From assembly GCA_021234155.1 (NCBI GenBank), contig JAJEKV010000010.1:14612463-14676462 (forward strand): DNA of 64,000 nucleotides, written 5' to 3'. Below the pieces are notes generated by a model. That model did not search any database and had not been told where the DNA came from. It saw only the letters and a list, made by a program, of their open reading frames with translations. This DNA comes from Isoetes taiwanensis (Eukaryota; Streptophyta; Lycopodiopsida; Isoetales; Isoetaceae). The first letter of the stretch is position 1. Each line of letters opens with the position of its first letter. A program made the translations under genes and the position numbers. This document shows positions 10,917 through 22,540 of the stretch, in pieces.

Positions 10917-12179
10917 ATACTACCCCATCCATTCTAACATTTGAGTCTTATCTGTGTTCTCTAGAATTTTTCTAGATGGTAATAATGGTATATAATAAAG
11001 TTTTGATCCTCTTAGGGATAATCTATCTATCTATATATAATAATAAAGGCGTTTTGTGATAGTCTGTGCGCAATCTTGGCTGTTAATTTTCTTAGTTTAT
11101 TTTCATCCGTCGAATTTACGGTTTTTGTTTCACGCGCGCTCACTGTGGACTAGGATTCAGGATTCATTAGAGAAGACTCAAAACGAAGATAGTTACTTGG
11201 CTTCATCGTTGGTATTCCTCTGATCCCTTTCCTACGATTCTTTTCTATGTCAATGTCAAACAAAACCCTAACAATCTGCCTCGATCTATTTTTTTTTTCA
11301 GGTGCTTCGTTTATCGAACACAAAAGCTATTTTTTTTCAATGGGAAAACTCTCGAAGTCGGGCACTCTTTTTCCGGTCTTTGGGAATCTAATCTTTGCGA
11401 CATTGAAGAGGTCCCATAGGTAAAGTTCTAAAGCATTTAAAGCTTTTCGGCCAGTCCCCTTCCGCTTATCGTTCTAGCAAGTGAGTTTTGTAGTATTTGT
11501 TGTTTCAAGAAATCATTCATATACCAAAACTCTTTGCCGCTCACGAATATGATGGAAAAAAATATATATACAACATGAAACCCCGATGGAACAGAGGCAA
11601 CACCGGGTTCGGAGGAATTTAAATCCAAAATGGTGATTCATAAAACCTATATGGCGGCGGTAAAATGGGCTCCATTTCAACATATTTATGTCCTGGATCA
11701 GAAGTGATTTATTCAAGCGTAAGTACATTTCTTAAATCAAATTGGTGACGAATCTGAGTTTTTTTTCTTTGGGACATATGGTTTTGAGATCATTGTGGTT
11801 TTTTGGTGGTTGTTAGGATTGCATTTTCCTCGATGCCAAAATAAGATTTCCGGCAGTGTGTATGAAGATCTTTGCCTTTTTTATCCTTGCCGGTTTTGCT
11901 ATCTTATTCTTCTTACGCTCATTGTCGTATTTCTACACTCTGCATTTGTTTGTTATGCTCTGTCTAACTTTTATGAGGATGGAAGCTCTTAGATCATTCT
12001 TTTCTTGTGCAAAGTACTACTTTTCCAAGCTATGTGACTTTCCACTGTGCTTTTTATAGACTCTTCCATTGTAAATGCTTGGTTATGGACTCCCAATGGA
12101 TTGATATATATATGTTTCGAAAAGTAAATATTCCTTAAATCCCTAGATAGCACATCATCCTTTTAGTGGTATGGTAATA

Positions 12180-12246
12180 GCATCTTAGCTTTGCTATTCA
12201 TGGTGCATAGCGAGCATCTTAGTTGCTATTCATGGTGCATAGCAGA
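12180..12246. repeat. Short tandem duplication inside the Helitron
   Basis: GCTATTCATGGTGCATAGC occurs twice about 34 bases apart, each preceded by AGCATCTTAG. Confidence 0.8.
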
Positions 12247-12861
12247 ATTTTGGAAGGAATTATGGCCGTTTGGAAGCAATCATGGCCACACGTTGCTTTC
12301 ATTCCAAATCATTAGAGAGAATGAACTCATGCGATTTAATCAAATAGGTTATTGTTGATCTATGGAGCATTTTCACTTTCATTGTTCTAGAACGCTTGCA
12401 AAAGCACACTTCATCGGATTCACGGAATTGGTTTTCAAAGCATTAGAAAATGCATTATGCACCTGTTTTGGCTGCCCTTGATGCTCCATTTACTGCACAT
12501 TTGTGCTCCTTGATGCCATGAAAATTCATGTTCCTTACAGAAAAAAGCGGAGACTCAAACTTCGTCTTTCATGTTGATTTTATTTTTGCACAAATGCTTT
12601 TATCAAATGCTCGGTTTCGTTTGTGTGCATATTATGTGCCCTCGGGTTGATTTACATGCTATATGTGAACAAGCTTTCTGAAACCCAGATATAATTGTGA
12701 ATTGCATTATTGTTGTCAATGTACTTGATGTTATTTTGTTATTTAGCTGATTATTACTCTAGATTTTGCCAAGAATCTGTTGCCACCTTCAAAGCAGTAA
12801 TATCTTATTTTTGGGCTCATGTATGTCATTAATTTTGATTGGGGATCGTTGTTCTAAATAA

Positions 12862-14004
12862 GTGGTAAAGATTTGGTTGCCATTGAGATCTAATGGGTGT
12901 GAAAAAGACAAACGGAAGGATGCCAAAGAAAAGCGAGGATCAAAAGCTCTATCTATTTTCTTCTTGCAGGAGCCGCTCCCAACGGATGCATGTAGGCTGC
13001 AAGTATGCCCTGCTGGATATGTATTTCATTCCATATGCTTTGTTCTACCTCAGTTGATTCAAGTTGAGTGGAGTGAGAGAGGAAAAGTAAGAGTTTTGTT
13101 ATCTATTTCTGCTTAATTTGGCGTGTGAAGTCATTAAATTCATTTATCAGATTTGTAAACATAGTATTCATGGATGTTCTTTGTGGTGACGGATGGTGTA
13201 TATCACATAGACAAAGACTTAGTTTCTGCCATAAAAGAACACACCACTGGTGGTTTCATTATGACTTCATATTTGACAAGGCTCTCGAATTCATGTCTTT
13301 GGGATAGCGAAAGATTTAGGTGATTGTTTGCATCCAAACTTCAGGTATACACTTGGAAGTTAAATGAACTACATATCTGTTAAATGTTCTGCATAAATTA
13401 AACCCATTTCTAGGAGGAACTCTTGCATGGAGGACACATATTTCCTTCTTGCATGGAGTTGCAGTGTTCATATATGATCATGATCCAATTAGACCAGCTT
13501 ACGTATGTAGATTTTGCTTTAATTCTCTGTGTGAGAGGTATAGACAGTGCAGTGGAAAACAAGATGCAGGTAGCCATTATACTTCACAATGATTTTGCAA
13601 ATAGAAGAAAGGAAGGTTATGTATGCTCCAGTGTTAAAATATTGATCATGAGGCATAATGCCAGGAGATTAATGGGAAAGCTTAAGAACAAGTTATCTAA
13701 GATCATATGCCTGGAGAAACAGAGCATAAATTTTCATATGTTCAAGCGAGGTTCTCAAAACTTCATCCCTGGAGAGAGAACAATTTGCTTGCTCCATTCT
13801 CTTGCGCTTGCTTAGAAATCTTCGAGGGAACATGTCTATCCAATGATGATCCATCCATTTATTAGTAGGACCTCCGAATTTAATTATGATAACAACATTA
13901 TATATCTCAAATGTGATCCAACCATTTCCAACTTGGTAGCCATACTTATCATGTATATCTCTAGCACAGGACCAATATTGCCTTTCAAGTCGTGATTGCA
14001 GCAT
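12862..14004. other. Coding-like stretches inside the Helitron, unidentified
   Basis: Open frames at 12862-13116 (+), 13423-13815 (+) and 13693-14004 (-) have plausible protein composition and may be remnants of captured gene exons. The minus-strand frame has a run rich in Trp, Gly and Arg around its middle. I recognise no family, and none has a clear start or splice context. They could equally be chance frames. Confidence 0.25.
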
Positions 14005-16045
14005 TGCAAAAAGCCCGAAAGGAAATAATGTTGTTTTTATATCTTCGCCGGTTGTATCTCCTTCCTAAAACTTATCTATTATCCGGGATAGATACCAAGA
14101 AGGGCAACTTGTGGCAATAAGGTTGGTATGATGAATTCTTTTGGTGGGGAAATCATAATTTGTTATTCAATTGGAAACCCAATTTCATTTACGCTGAAGC
14201 GAGGCGCAAACATGGGTATATGTCGCCCATTATTAGGAGAAAGATATCGAGACCAGATCCTCTCTTGTCGGCTCCAAAGCAGTAATCTCAAAAGGTTTTT
14301 ATGTTGAATTTGTCTGCATTATAAATATATAGAATGCACAAGTTTGCTTTTGACCAGGTTGGATAGATAGAATTAACAAGCTAGGATATGGAGAACTCGA
14401 TATTAGAACTTAAAGGCGAGCATCTTGCTACTGTTATCGGCTTCATGGCCTTGGAGATAGTGGATCCAGTGCATAGATTAATTAAAGAACAATACACAAA
14501 AGTTTGAGAAGTATGTTATCCAATTTTCGCTTTTCTTCCCATTAGTTCGCAAGCAAAGTTGTTGTGTTGGTTCGAACTTCGATGATTTGCAAACTCTTTC
14601 TTGAAGGCTAATAATATGTTTGTAAAGATAAGTGTTTCTTAAATTGATTATACAAGGCTGTAATGGTTCTTATGGCTCTGTGTTTCTGCAGCTTCCTTTC
14701 TCTTTTGAGAGATTTACCTCTTCCAAATGTATATGGCCATACACCATTTTGCACCATTGTACGATTTCTAGCATTGCTTCTTCAAGATATATTTCGAGCT
14801 TCATGATCGCGCTTTTTAACACTTTTGATTTGTCGGACTTGCGGGAGCTTCATCTTCATAAGCAAGCAGAACTTCATCGTATTTTCATGTCCATGTATAA
14901 GGACGTTTATTTTGTTACTTTTTAATTTGAAAGAGAGTCTTGCTCTTATCTATAGTATTTGAATAGAGGGGATAATCTTGAACAATGCATCGTTTCTTGA
15001 TGTTTCTGTAACGTGTTCATTTTCATTAATTCATTAGTTTGTCCTCAATTCAAGATAATCCAGTAAGTCAAAATGACCACCTCTCCCCTTTTCCGTTTGT
15101 ACATGTTTTAAACAGCGGAAATTTTGACAGAGATGAAAATTTTTGTTCCAACCTTTACCCTATCAGATAAGATATTTGGATTGCCTTTTAGATGTATCTA
15201 AATTTAAGATGAATTCTTACTTTCTTTCTGGTCAGGTTATTGTCAATCATAGATGTTTGTATAATTCATGTATGCTTCTTAGATCTGAATTAGAACAGTT
15301 AAAAATTTGTCCCTTAAGGTCATAACAATATGTGCGATCGCACACTTGTCTATGCAGGGTTTGATGTTGTGGCTATCAAAGTAGATGCACCTGATGATTT
15401 GGATGGTCTTGACATTTCTACAGCCTTTGTTGCCAATTTGCTGTCTAATGAGTCACCAGAAGATTAAAACTAATGAGTCACCAGAAGATGACTTTTAATC
15501 GTTTGTAGACGAAAATTGTTATTCACAAGACCAGTTGCATAATGCATGATCTTCGTGGGGATTACAAGAAGATCACAAACTCACATATTTTTTGAACACA
15601 ATTTGGTTGTGTATCTCTCCATTGTCGCAAATGAGGTACAACTTTTTTACGTCTCTCTTTTCTCGGGTATGCATGGATGCACGTGCATGGAAATGGTTCT
15701 TCTGCATATGAGACAAATTAGAAGAATGTACAGATAAAAGATTCTCATTTATATACGAAATGGAACTAAGCTCACAGCTCTGCAGACAGAGTTTTCCAAA
15801 TTTAACTTCCAAGTCGAGATGTGGCATTTAAGTAGAGCGCCCATAGAGAAAAGATCAAATGCAACTCACTTCATTTTATAAAACATGGTTTGGTTGGGTT
15901 CATAAGATTTTTAGATTGTCAAGTTGTAGAGGAATGTCCCTATTATTGCCTCATGGTATCAATATAGGTAACACATACACAAATGTTTTCAAGATTTTAT
16001 AAATCTACCATATGTATTAGTTTGTTAATTTATGCCCGACGAAAA
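14005..16045. other. Helitron interior, no gene recognised
   Basis: AT-rich sequence with short frames. A 20-base sequence beginning CTAATGAGTCACCAG is repeated at about 15447 and 15470. A perfect 14-bp palindrome, TGTGCGATCGCACA, lies at 15331-15344. Confidence 0.5.
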
Positions 16046-16073
16046 GCCCAGCAACGCTGGGCACTTTTTCTAG
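16046..16073 (+). other. Helitron 3' terminal hairpin and CTAG end
   Basis: A 7-bp stem GCCCAGC/GCTGGGC with an AAC loop is followed by ACTTTTT and CTAG. This structure serves as the Helitron end signal. Confidence 0.85.
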
Positions 16074-16201
16074 TAATGATAATAAACTTAAATGAAGCTA
16101 CATACGAAGAATAAAGCACAATGGAAAAGCAAAGGCTGGACATTTAAAAACAATCATGATGCATGTACTACCACCTCAAAACTATACACATATGCACAAC
16201 T

Positions 16202-16329
16202 ATCGCATCGATCCGAGCCCTCGGATCGCCATTTTGGGCAGGGATGAGCCATTATATAAGTGCACTCCACATTCGAGACTAGTTAATGGCGTCTTCTTAC
16301 AGCAGCACTTCTTTCATTCCCATTGCTTC
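16202..16329 (+). promoter_or_regulatory. Left terminal repeat A1 with hairpin and TATA box
   Basis: These 128 bp recur near the 3' end of every copy (24238, 32204, 42012). They hold an inverted repeat CGATCCGAG-CC-CTCGGATCG and, about 25 bases later, TATATAAG (16253-16260), so they probably contain the element's promoter. They end in CTTTCATTCCCATTGCTTC, after which left and right copies diverge. Confidence 0.75.
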
Positions 16330-19010
16330 AATGCTTCGACCAACGGATTTCTTCTCCAGCTTCTCTGCCGGATTCCTTCTCCACATCGTTGCCATGGGCA
16401 CCTTCATGGCGAGTTTTCTCATACTTCTTTGGAAGGTACGCCTCCTTCCTTGCGTGATCTTTACGTCAGGGGTCTCTCGCCCTTATTTTGGCAGTTGTCT
16501 TTGTTCTATTGCTCTTTTGGTGGTCGCATGGGTTGATCTCTTTTTCGCACTAGCATATAGAGTCTTAGCGTGGGTTATTTGATGCTTGCAAGCCATACTA
16601 CAGGTTGGGAGTAATGGTGGTTTCGAGTTATGGGTTGATAGTTTCGCATTTGTTCGCTTGAGTTATGGTTTGATGGTTTCGTATTCTCTTGGTCTATTAG
16701 TTTAATCTCTGTGGAGTTGGTCTGATCTGTTCCTGTGGATTGATCTGTGTGGACTTCCTTGATGTGAGGTTCCATGTGGTTTCGGTGGCAGGGCCTGTGT
16801 TGGGCTTGAACTTTTACGTTTTTCCCTGATTTTAGTGTTGGTTTTTGGCGCCTTTCCTAATTCTCTTCTTGATCTATCCACAGGCCCTTGCGGAGGGTTT
16901 TGCTTTCATTTCCTTATGGTTTATCCCTCTCACATCCTTTGTGGTTTTGGGTTTACCCCTCTCACAACCCATCGGTTTAGCGTGCTTGAAGCCTAACGGT
17001 GATTCACCCTCATCGATCTCTTTTTCTATTCAGGCCGGTCGGCTTCTTACGTGGGCCGACATGCGGGGACTACCTCTTGGTACATTAAATCTTAGTCTCG
17101 ATCCATAGCTTTCTGCCCAATGTCATGCTCTGTTTTGCCTCATCCCTGCCTGGTTTGTCGATCTAGCAACCTATTACGACCTGAACAATCCATTCTATCC
17201 TATCCGGGCTCTTGGACCATTGAATCCGGTTTTCTTCTTTGTAACTTTGCTTTTTTTCTTTTTACGCATTTCCTATGTTCTTTTTACGTTCTTACGTCAT
17301 GCCGATATTCGATTCCGCTTTCAGATCGCGTGGCTTCTGCCTTGGCTTGCTGTCATCCCTTTTGCCTTGAGCGACCTCCGCCAACCAGTTCTGCCAGTTT
17401 CCCATTCCTCCTTCACATCGATTGGCTCACTACTTGGCGTGTTCTCCTTCCTTCTGTTCTGTACGACCTCTACCAACCAAATCTGATGGCTCCCGCTCTC
17501 TCCTTGGTAAGTTTGTGGTTCCAATTTTGGGGTTCTTGGTTAATTTCCACCATTCTTCTGTTGTATTTTCGGCCTCCTCTTGTTTTGGGGCTCTCTATCT
17601 TTATCCGCCCTCGGCCTCTCTTCAATCTTTTTGCATGCCCTTTTTTGCAGTCCGTTCTCTCCTTCTATTCTCCGCTCTTTTACAGGTCTTAATACCACAG
17701 TTCCCTTTAAAAAGGGTTTTTTGGGCTACCGCCTCATCTCCCTATATCCCTCCTTCTTGGTCTTTTTGCAAGTCAATATGCCATTCAATTGCCCCCTTTG
17801 CTCCGCCGATATCTTTCCTGTTGGTTTTTTTCCTCCCTTTGTACCTCCGGAGATTGCGATGTCGACTCACCATCTCTATACATTCCATTGGATGCTCTGC
17901 ACCCATTTGCTCGCAATTCATTGCAACTCGACTGTGGGGACATTGATTAGCCTGTTGAATTCTTCCGGGCACTTTATCTTTACGTGTCTTTTTCCTCCTG
18001 CCGTCCGTCGAGTGTTCCGCTCATATAAGCTCGTCGATCCGGCCTGTGCTCGGTTCTTGGGAAACGTCATTCTGCAATGGGGGTTTTCGTCCTTATGCCC
18101 CATTCAATTGCGCGAGTTTTTTCTTATCTTGACTGAATATCCCCTGCAATTTCTTCCCACTTATCCCGCATTTTCTTTGGGGTTGATAGTGTGATCGTCC
18201 CTGACCTTCTTTTGAGGGTTCCACTCTGTGCCTCGGCATAGTTTATATGTTGGCACCATCTTATGAATATTATGAAATAAACTTATATGAAATAATATGA
18301 AATAATCTTATGCAATATGACTTTTTCTTTTCATGTTTATGCATCATATGAACTCAAGTGGCTTGACTTTTTCTTTTCATGTTTATGCATCATATGAACT
18401 CCAATGGCTTGATTTTTCTTTCCATGTTTATGAATCATATGAAATAAAATGGCTTGATTTTTCTTGTATGGTTGTTGCCTATATGTTGGTTTCCTTTTTC
18501 TCTTTATATTCCCATAAGAGGCTTTGACTTTTCTATAGGTTCCTACCTATGTGCTGTTGTTTATTGTTATATAGGGGTACCTATAGATTGTGTTTGACAT
18601 GTTGTTATCCCACAGCTTTTTTGGGCCTCAGGCATATCTCTCTTTCCCTTTATGACTTTTTCGCATTCTTGCATCATCGTTGAGAACTTGGGTTTCTCAT
18701 TTTTAGGTGCCAGATCTTTCCTCGTCATTATTCTTGTTGGCGTCTCTCATTCGTGTTTTCTTGGCATTCTCATTATTGTCATTGGCTTCTCCCGATTATA
18801 TTGTTGTTATTTCATTTTCATATGGTGGTTCCTTTGCATTTTCCTTATTTTTGTAGTCCTCGTTTGGGCGCTTCTTTACACATTCTTAGACTCGTCATCA
18901 TATGGGCTTGACTTGCTTTTGTCGGGGCGACCTCTCTTTTCTGTTTCGTGGCTGGCACACCCTTCTTGCTATTGTTTTTTTTTCTCTAATGTACTTCATT
19001 TTTTTCAGGT
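16330..19010 (+). other. Pyrimidine-rich leader of the retrotransposon
   Basis: The plus strand is extremely rich in T and C, so frames here read as chance strings of Phe, Leu, Ser and Pro. I do not accept the long ones (for example 17120-17692 or 17580-18194) as genes. A run of T followed by CAG at about 19010 looks like a splice acceptor just before gag, so at least part of the leader may be intron. Confidence 0.5.
18318..18465 (+). repeat. Minisatellite, three units of about 46 bp
   Basis: The unit contains CTTTTCATGTTTATGCATCA and ends in GGCTTGA; the third unit is more diverged. Confidence 0.85.
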
Positions 19011-19710
19011 CATTGAATTGATACCGTCCATAGCAAGCACCCCCAACTCTCCTACATCGAGTTCGCTTTCTCCCCCACGGCTCGCTCGCGCCATTGGTTC
19101 TCGTCGTCAACGTGAAGCTTCCCTCTCATCTGAGCTGGACTCTGTGGACCCCACTTCACTTTCTTCCACCACCTCCCCCGCTTCCGCATCGTCCATTTTT
19201 TCTTTTTGGTTCCCCTCAGCCTTTGCTGCTCCTTTCTCTTCTCTCGCGGGTGCCGCCGTTCCTTCTTTTCCCACTCAGGTGGCTCCTCTTTTCTCTTCTC
19301 TGCAGCATGCATCTCCCGCCTCTGCCATGCCCATTCCTTCTGCTCCCGTTCTTCCTGGTTATACTCAATTATTGCACGAGCTTCAACGGCAAGGGGCCAC
19401 GCTCCAAGCACTCCAGACATCGATGACCCAACAATTTAATAGATTCGGACCCAGCAGGCACCTTCAGCGGGATATTAGAGAGCGAGCCGCTCGACCTACC
19501 CCTTCTTTTGGCGACTCCATGCGGCAATATTACGAGTTTGCTTCTGCTATGGACACCCGGTTTCGTTGGATTCATGGACGTCTAGCTATGTTGGGGGTCG
19601 CCATTCCAGACGATGTGCTGTAGATGGTGGAAGAAGGTAAGCATTTGGCGGACCAAGAAATGAAATTTGTCCTTATGGTCGACCGCGTCGCCTTGCAATT
19701 TAATGAGTCC
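19011..19710 (+). pseudogene. Gag-like ORF1 of the DIRS-type element (copy 1)
   Basis: This is the structural protein of the element. After the predicted acceptor at about 19010, the frame opens with a Ser/Pro-rich region with RRQRE. A Gln/Leu-rich stretch with coiled-coil character follows (LLHELQRQGATLQALQTSMT). The segment after it (SMRQYYEFASAMDTRFRWIH, then a VEEGKHLADQEMKF region) resembles the conserved C-terminal half of DIRS-type ORF1 proteins. A stop at 19621 replaces a Gln codon (CAG to TAG relative to copies 2 and 3), and a frame shift follows at about 19680. Copies 2 and 3 lack the N-terminal half. Confidence 0.7.
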
Positions 19711-19929
19711 CCAGTTTGAATTTTTTTCTTACGAATAACCCAAAACCCCTTGAGACACACCATCGGCCCTTCCTCCGACAAATACGTTGCCCCTTCCGTC
19801 TTCTTGAGCTAATTTGGTTTTTTGTCCGTTCTTCACTACGGGTTGTATTTCCTTCTGATTATCAATAAAGGATGTTGTTTTTTAGGACGGCTCTTTTCTT
19901 GCAAGTTGTCAAGTTTTTACCTCTCCTTT

Positions 19930-20900
19930 ACCCCATCTCCCCTTTGATCCTGCTGTTTCTTGATATCCACTATGCCACCTTATGTCAGGTAAGTCTCTTC
20001 GCGTCTTTACCTTTTTGGCACTCTATCTCTGCAAATTCTCTCGTCTTGTCTTGGATCCAACAAGGTTATGCTCTCCCTTGGGCTCATGGACCTCCACCTC
20101 AATCCTTTCTTCGCCCGAATCTTTCCTCTCTCTCGTCACATATTCCTTTTGCCCGTTCGCCATTCCGCGATCTTTTTAAGTTACGGTGCTTTGTCATGCA
20201 AGTCCCGTCATGTCCTTTTTTCTTCTCGGCCCTAGGCGTTGTGCCCAAACCACAAGCTCTGTTTGATTTTGGATTTACGCTATCTTAACTCTTTTTTATC
20301 TGTTCCTTTTTTTCATTATGAATCTCTTTCTAATGCTTTGGCTGTTCTTCAACCATACTGATTTCCTTTTTACTTTGGATTTGAAATCTGGTTACCATCA
20401 TGTCCACATCTGGCCTCCTCATCACACTTTTCTGGGTTTTCAGTTTGACCACCAAATTTTTATCTTTACTATCCTGGCCTTTTGGCTGGCCTCTGCTCCC
20501 ATTGTCTTTACCAAATTGATGTGCCCGTTGGTCCGGCATTGGCGAGCTTCCGGTATTCGCTGCACACCTTATATGGATGATTTCCTTTTTTAACACTTTT
20601 CGGCATGATCCTAGTTCCCTTGACGCCAGCATCATTTCTGATTTGCAATCTGCTGGATTTCTCATTGCTTGGCCTAAATGCTGCCTCCGTTTGTCTCACC
20701 GCACCATTTTCCTTGGGTTTCTCCTTGATGCTTCTGCCATGGTTATTTGCTTATCTTCCAAGAAATTAGCCAAGTTTTTTCAACTCTCCTTTTCCTTCTC
20801 TCCTCCTCACATCTTACATCACGTCACCTCACCAAATTCTTGGGTTTTCTCCAGTCCCTTCGCATTGTTTTCGGTTCCCTTATCTCCACTTTAATGTTCT
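19930..20900 (+). pseudogene. Reverse transcriptase of the DIRS-type element (copy 1)
   Basis: This would copy element RNA into DNA. Visible in order: an N-terminal segment with PPQSFLRPNL; VPKPQ; then, in other frames, the LDLKSGYHH motif, a stretch corresponding to LPFGLASAP, and the catalytic Tyr-Met-Asp-Asp at 20570-20581. The order and spacing fit DIRS-type RT better than Ty3 or Copia RT. It is broken by a shift before LDLKSGYHH (shared by all copies), one at about 20485 (LPFG altered) and one after the YMDD box. Upstream there is no protease, and no integrase lies downstream in the RT frame. Confidence 0.85.
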
Positions 20901-21299
20901 TTTCCTATTCGCCTTATTAAACCTTCCACTGGGCTGCCCCTATTTCTTTATCCTCTTTAGCTCGTCTGGAAATTGTGTTATGGGAATCCATCGCCTCTTC
21001 TCTCTGAGCTTTTGCCCCATTTTTCCACCCCGACGTCCATCGGCCGTACTAGGCTTTGGCTAGTTTATTTGTTTTTTTTTTTTTTTTGGGGGCGGCTTCT
21101 CTCCCAGGCCAGACCCGCTTGACTTTGTTGGCCTTTTTTCTTAGTCTGAGCTTTCTCGTTCCTCCACTTGGCATGAGCTCTTAACTTTCTTTCAAATCTT
21201 GCGCTCGGCCTTGCCTTTTCTCCATGCTCGCCTAGTCACTGTTCGCGGGGATAATTCGCCCACTTTATTGGCTCCAGAAACTATCTTGTCATACCAAGC

Positions 21300-21530
21300 G
21301 GGTTCGCCCAGGCGAACCCCAAAAATTCGCCCAGGCGAACCCTTCGGATTCGCCCAGGCAAACCCGCAAATGACGTGGCGGGGGCGTCGCGGGGGCGGGA
21401 TGCCTGCGTGGCATTGCTACCAGGTTTGCCCAAGCGAACCCAAACCCGGGTTACTTAGGCGTGTGGCAGGCGGATGGCCTGGCCGATGGCATTGATTAGT
21501 GCCCTACCGGGTTTGCCCAAGCGAACCCAC
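21300..21530. repeat. Hairpin cluster, left arm of MULE-1 (unit 1)
   Basis: Near-perfect inverted repeats of about 20 bp (GGGTTCGCC-CA-GGCGAACCC and variants) lie at about 21300, 21325, 21347, 21423 and 21510. Some have G-to-A or C-to-T changes in one arm (TTTGCCC, GCAAACCC). Confidence 0.85.
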
Positions 21531-21580
21531 CGGCGGGCCAGCGCATGGCAGGGTGTCGTACCCGGATGGCAGATCGCAGG

Positions 21581-22010
21581 CGCTCCGCAAGCATGGAGGC
21601 TATTACCACCAAAATTTTTACAGAGCTATTACCACCAAAATTTTTACAAGGCTCTCGCAGTTGAAGCAGGCTGGATCGTTGAACCAGATGGCACTACCTA
21701 TAGAGGACCGGTATGGATCAATCAAAATTTAGTTCGGTTCCTTTCTCTTTTGTCAAATTCTTTTCATTTGGGTCACGCAAAATTTTGTTTCATTTTGATT
21801 ACTGTGTTTTTCTCATTTTCAGTTTGATTGCTGTTCTTTTTTTCGTATGGATGATTTTCTTAATGGTTTTTTTTCTTTTGCAGGGATCTCAGCAGATAGG
21901 TCTCCATAGCCATTCTTCACTCCGGCGATCTGTAACTTCTGGGCGATTAACAGGGTCGCTAACTTCTGCTAGAACTGCATCAATAATCGGAAGCGGGAGT
22001 AATTTAGGCG
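21581..22010 (+). pseudogene. Captured BZR1/BES1-type DNA-binding exon fragment
   Basis: The BZR1 domain binds DNA in brassinosteroid-type transcription factors and in the BAM7/BAM8 beta-amylase-like proteins. Here one frame reads MEAITTKIFT, and another (21648-21705) reads KALAVEAGWIVEPDGTTYRG. Both match conserved parts of that domain (the AAKIFTGL and EAGWxVExDGTTYRKG segments). The middle of the domain is deleted, and a 26-bp tandem duplication (21600-21650) shifts the frame. A GT at 21711 and a T-rich tract ending in CAG at 21883 mark a 173-bp intron, so the capture was from genomic DNA. I cannot assign the sequence after 21884 to a particular gene. Whether the donor was BZR1-like or BAM8-like is undecided. 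Confidence 0.7.
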
Positions 22011-22299
22011 GATTCAGTGTATCCTTGCCGAGTTTAATTTTGGATCAACAGCTTGAAACCTGCAGAGGAGGAGATTGTTCTACCACAGCATCGCCCAGGC
22101 ATATGGGTGCCCAATCAAATAATTCTTCCATCAATATCCGCCAAACTGCAGCGTTTTCTTCACCTTTTCAATCTCCGGCCCGTCGGAAGAGCCCCTCCAC
22201 GATTGAATATGAACAATCCATACATGAATCCGAGGTTGAGCTTTGCTGCCGGACCTTCCGACGAGGACTTCGATCTTTGAAGGAACACCACAGGCGATT

Positions 22300-22540
22300 A
22301 AGGTTAGCTTTAGGCGAACCCAGCGGGAGCAACAATGAATGCTTTCGCCATCCGCTTTACCATCCGCCCGATAGCGTCGATAACCGGGGTTTGGGGTTAA
22401 ACTTAGGCGAACCGGTATGCTGCCTTGAGCATCCGGCCCCGCGACGCCCACGCCCGTCATTTCGCCGGGTTCGCTGGCCGAATCAGGCGGAGTTACGCTG
22501 GCCAATTTCACGGGGTTCGCTTGGGCGAACCCGGTTGGCG
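22300..22540. repeat. Hairpin cluster, right arm of MULE-1 (unit 1)
   Basis: This holds several degenerate half-sites (TTAGGCGAACCC, CTTAGGCGAACC, GGGTTCGCTGGCCG) and one full hairpin, GGGTTCGCTTGGGCGAACCC, at about 22515-22534. Confidence 0.75.

Larger units (their letters stand above)
11022..16073 (+). mobile_element. Helitron, non-autonomous, 5.05 kb
   Basis: The left end reads TCTATCTATCTATATATAAT followed by AATAAAGGC, and a little further in comes GTGCGCAATCTTGGCTGTTA, the usual look of plant Helitron 5' ends. The right end has a hairpin (GCCCAGC-AAC-GCTGGGC) 7 bases before a terminal CTAG. The element lies between a host A (11021) and T (16074), as expected for Helitron insertion. No replication-initiator or helicase motifs are seen in the interior, so it depends on another element. 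The interior is AT-rich with short frames only. Confidence 0.8.

Noticed and set aside
17120-18194. Long overlapping plus-strand frames (190 and 204 codons) that look like hydrophobic membrane proteins
   Set aside because: They arise from the pyrimidine-rich strand, occur in several frames at once, and have no family motif; all are in the retrotransposon leader.
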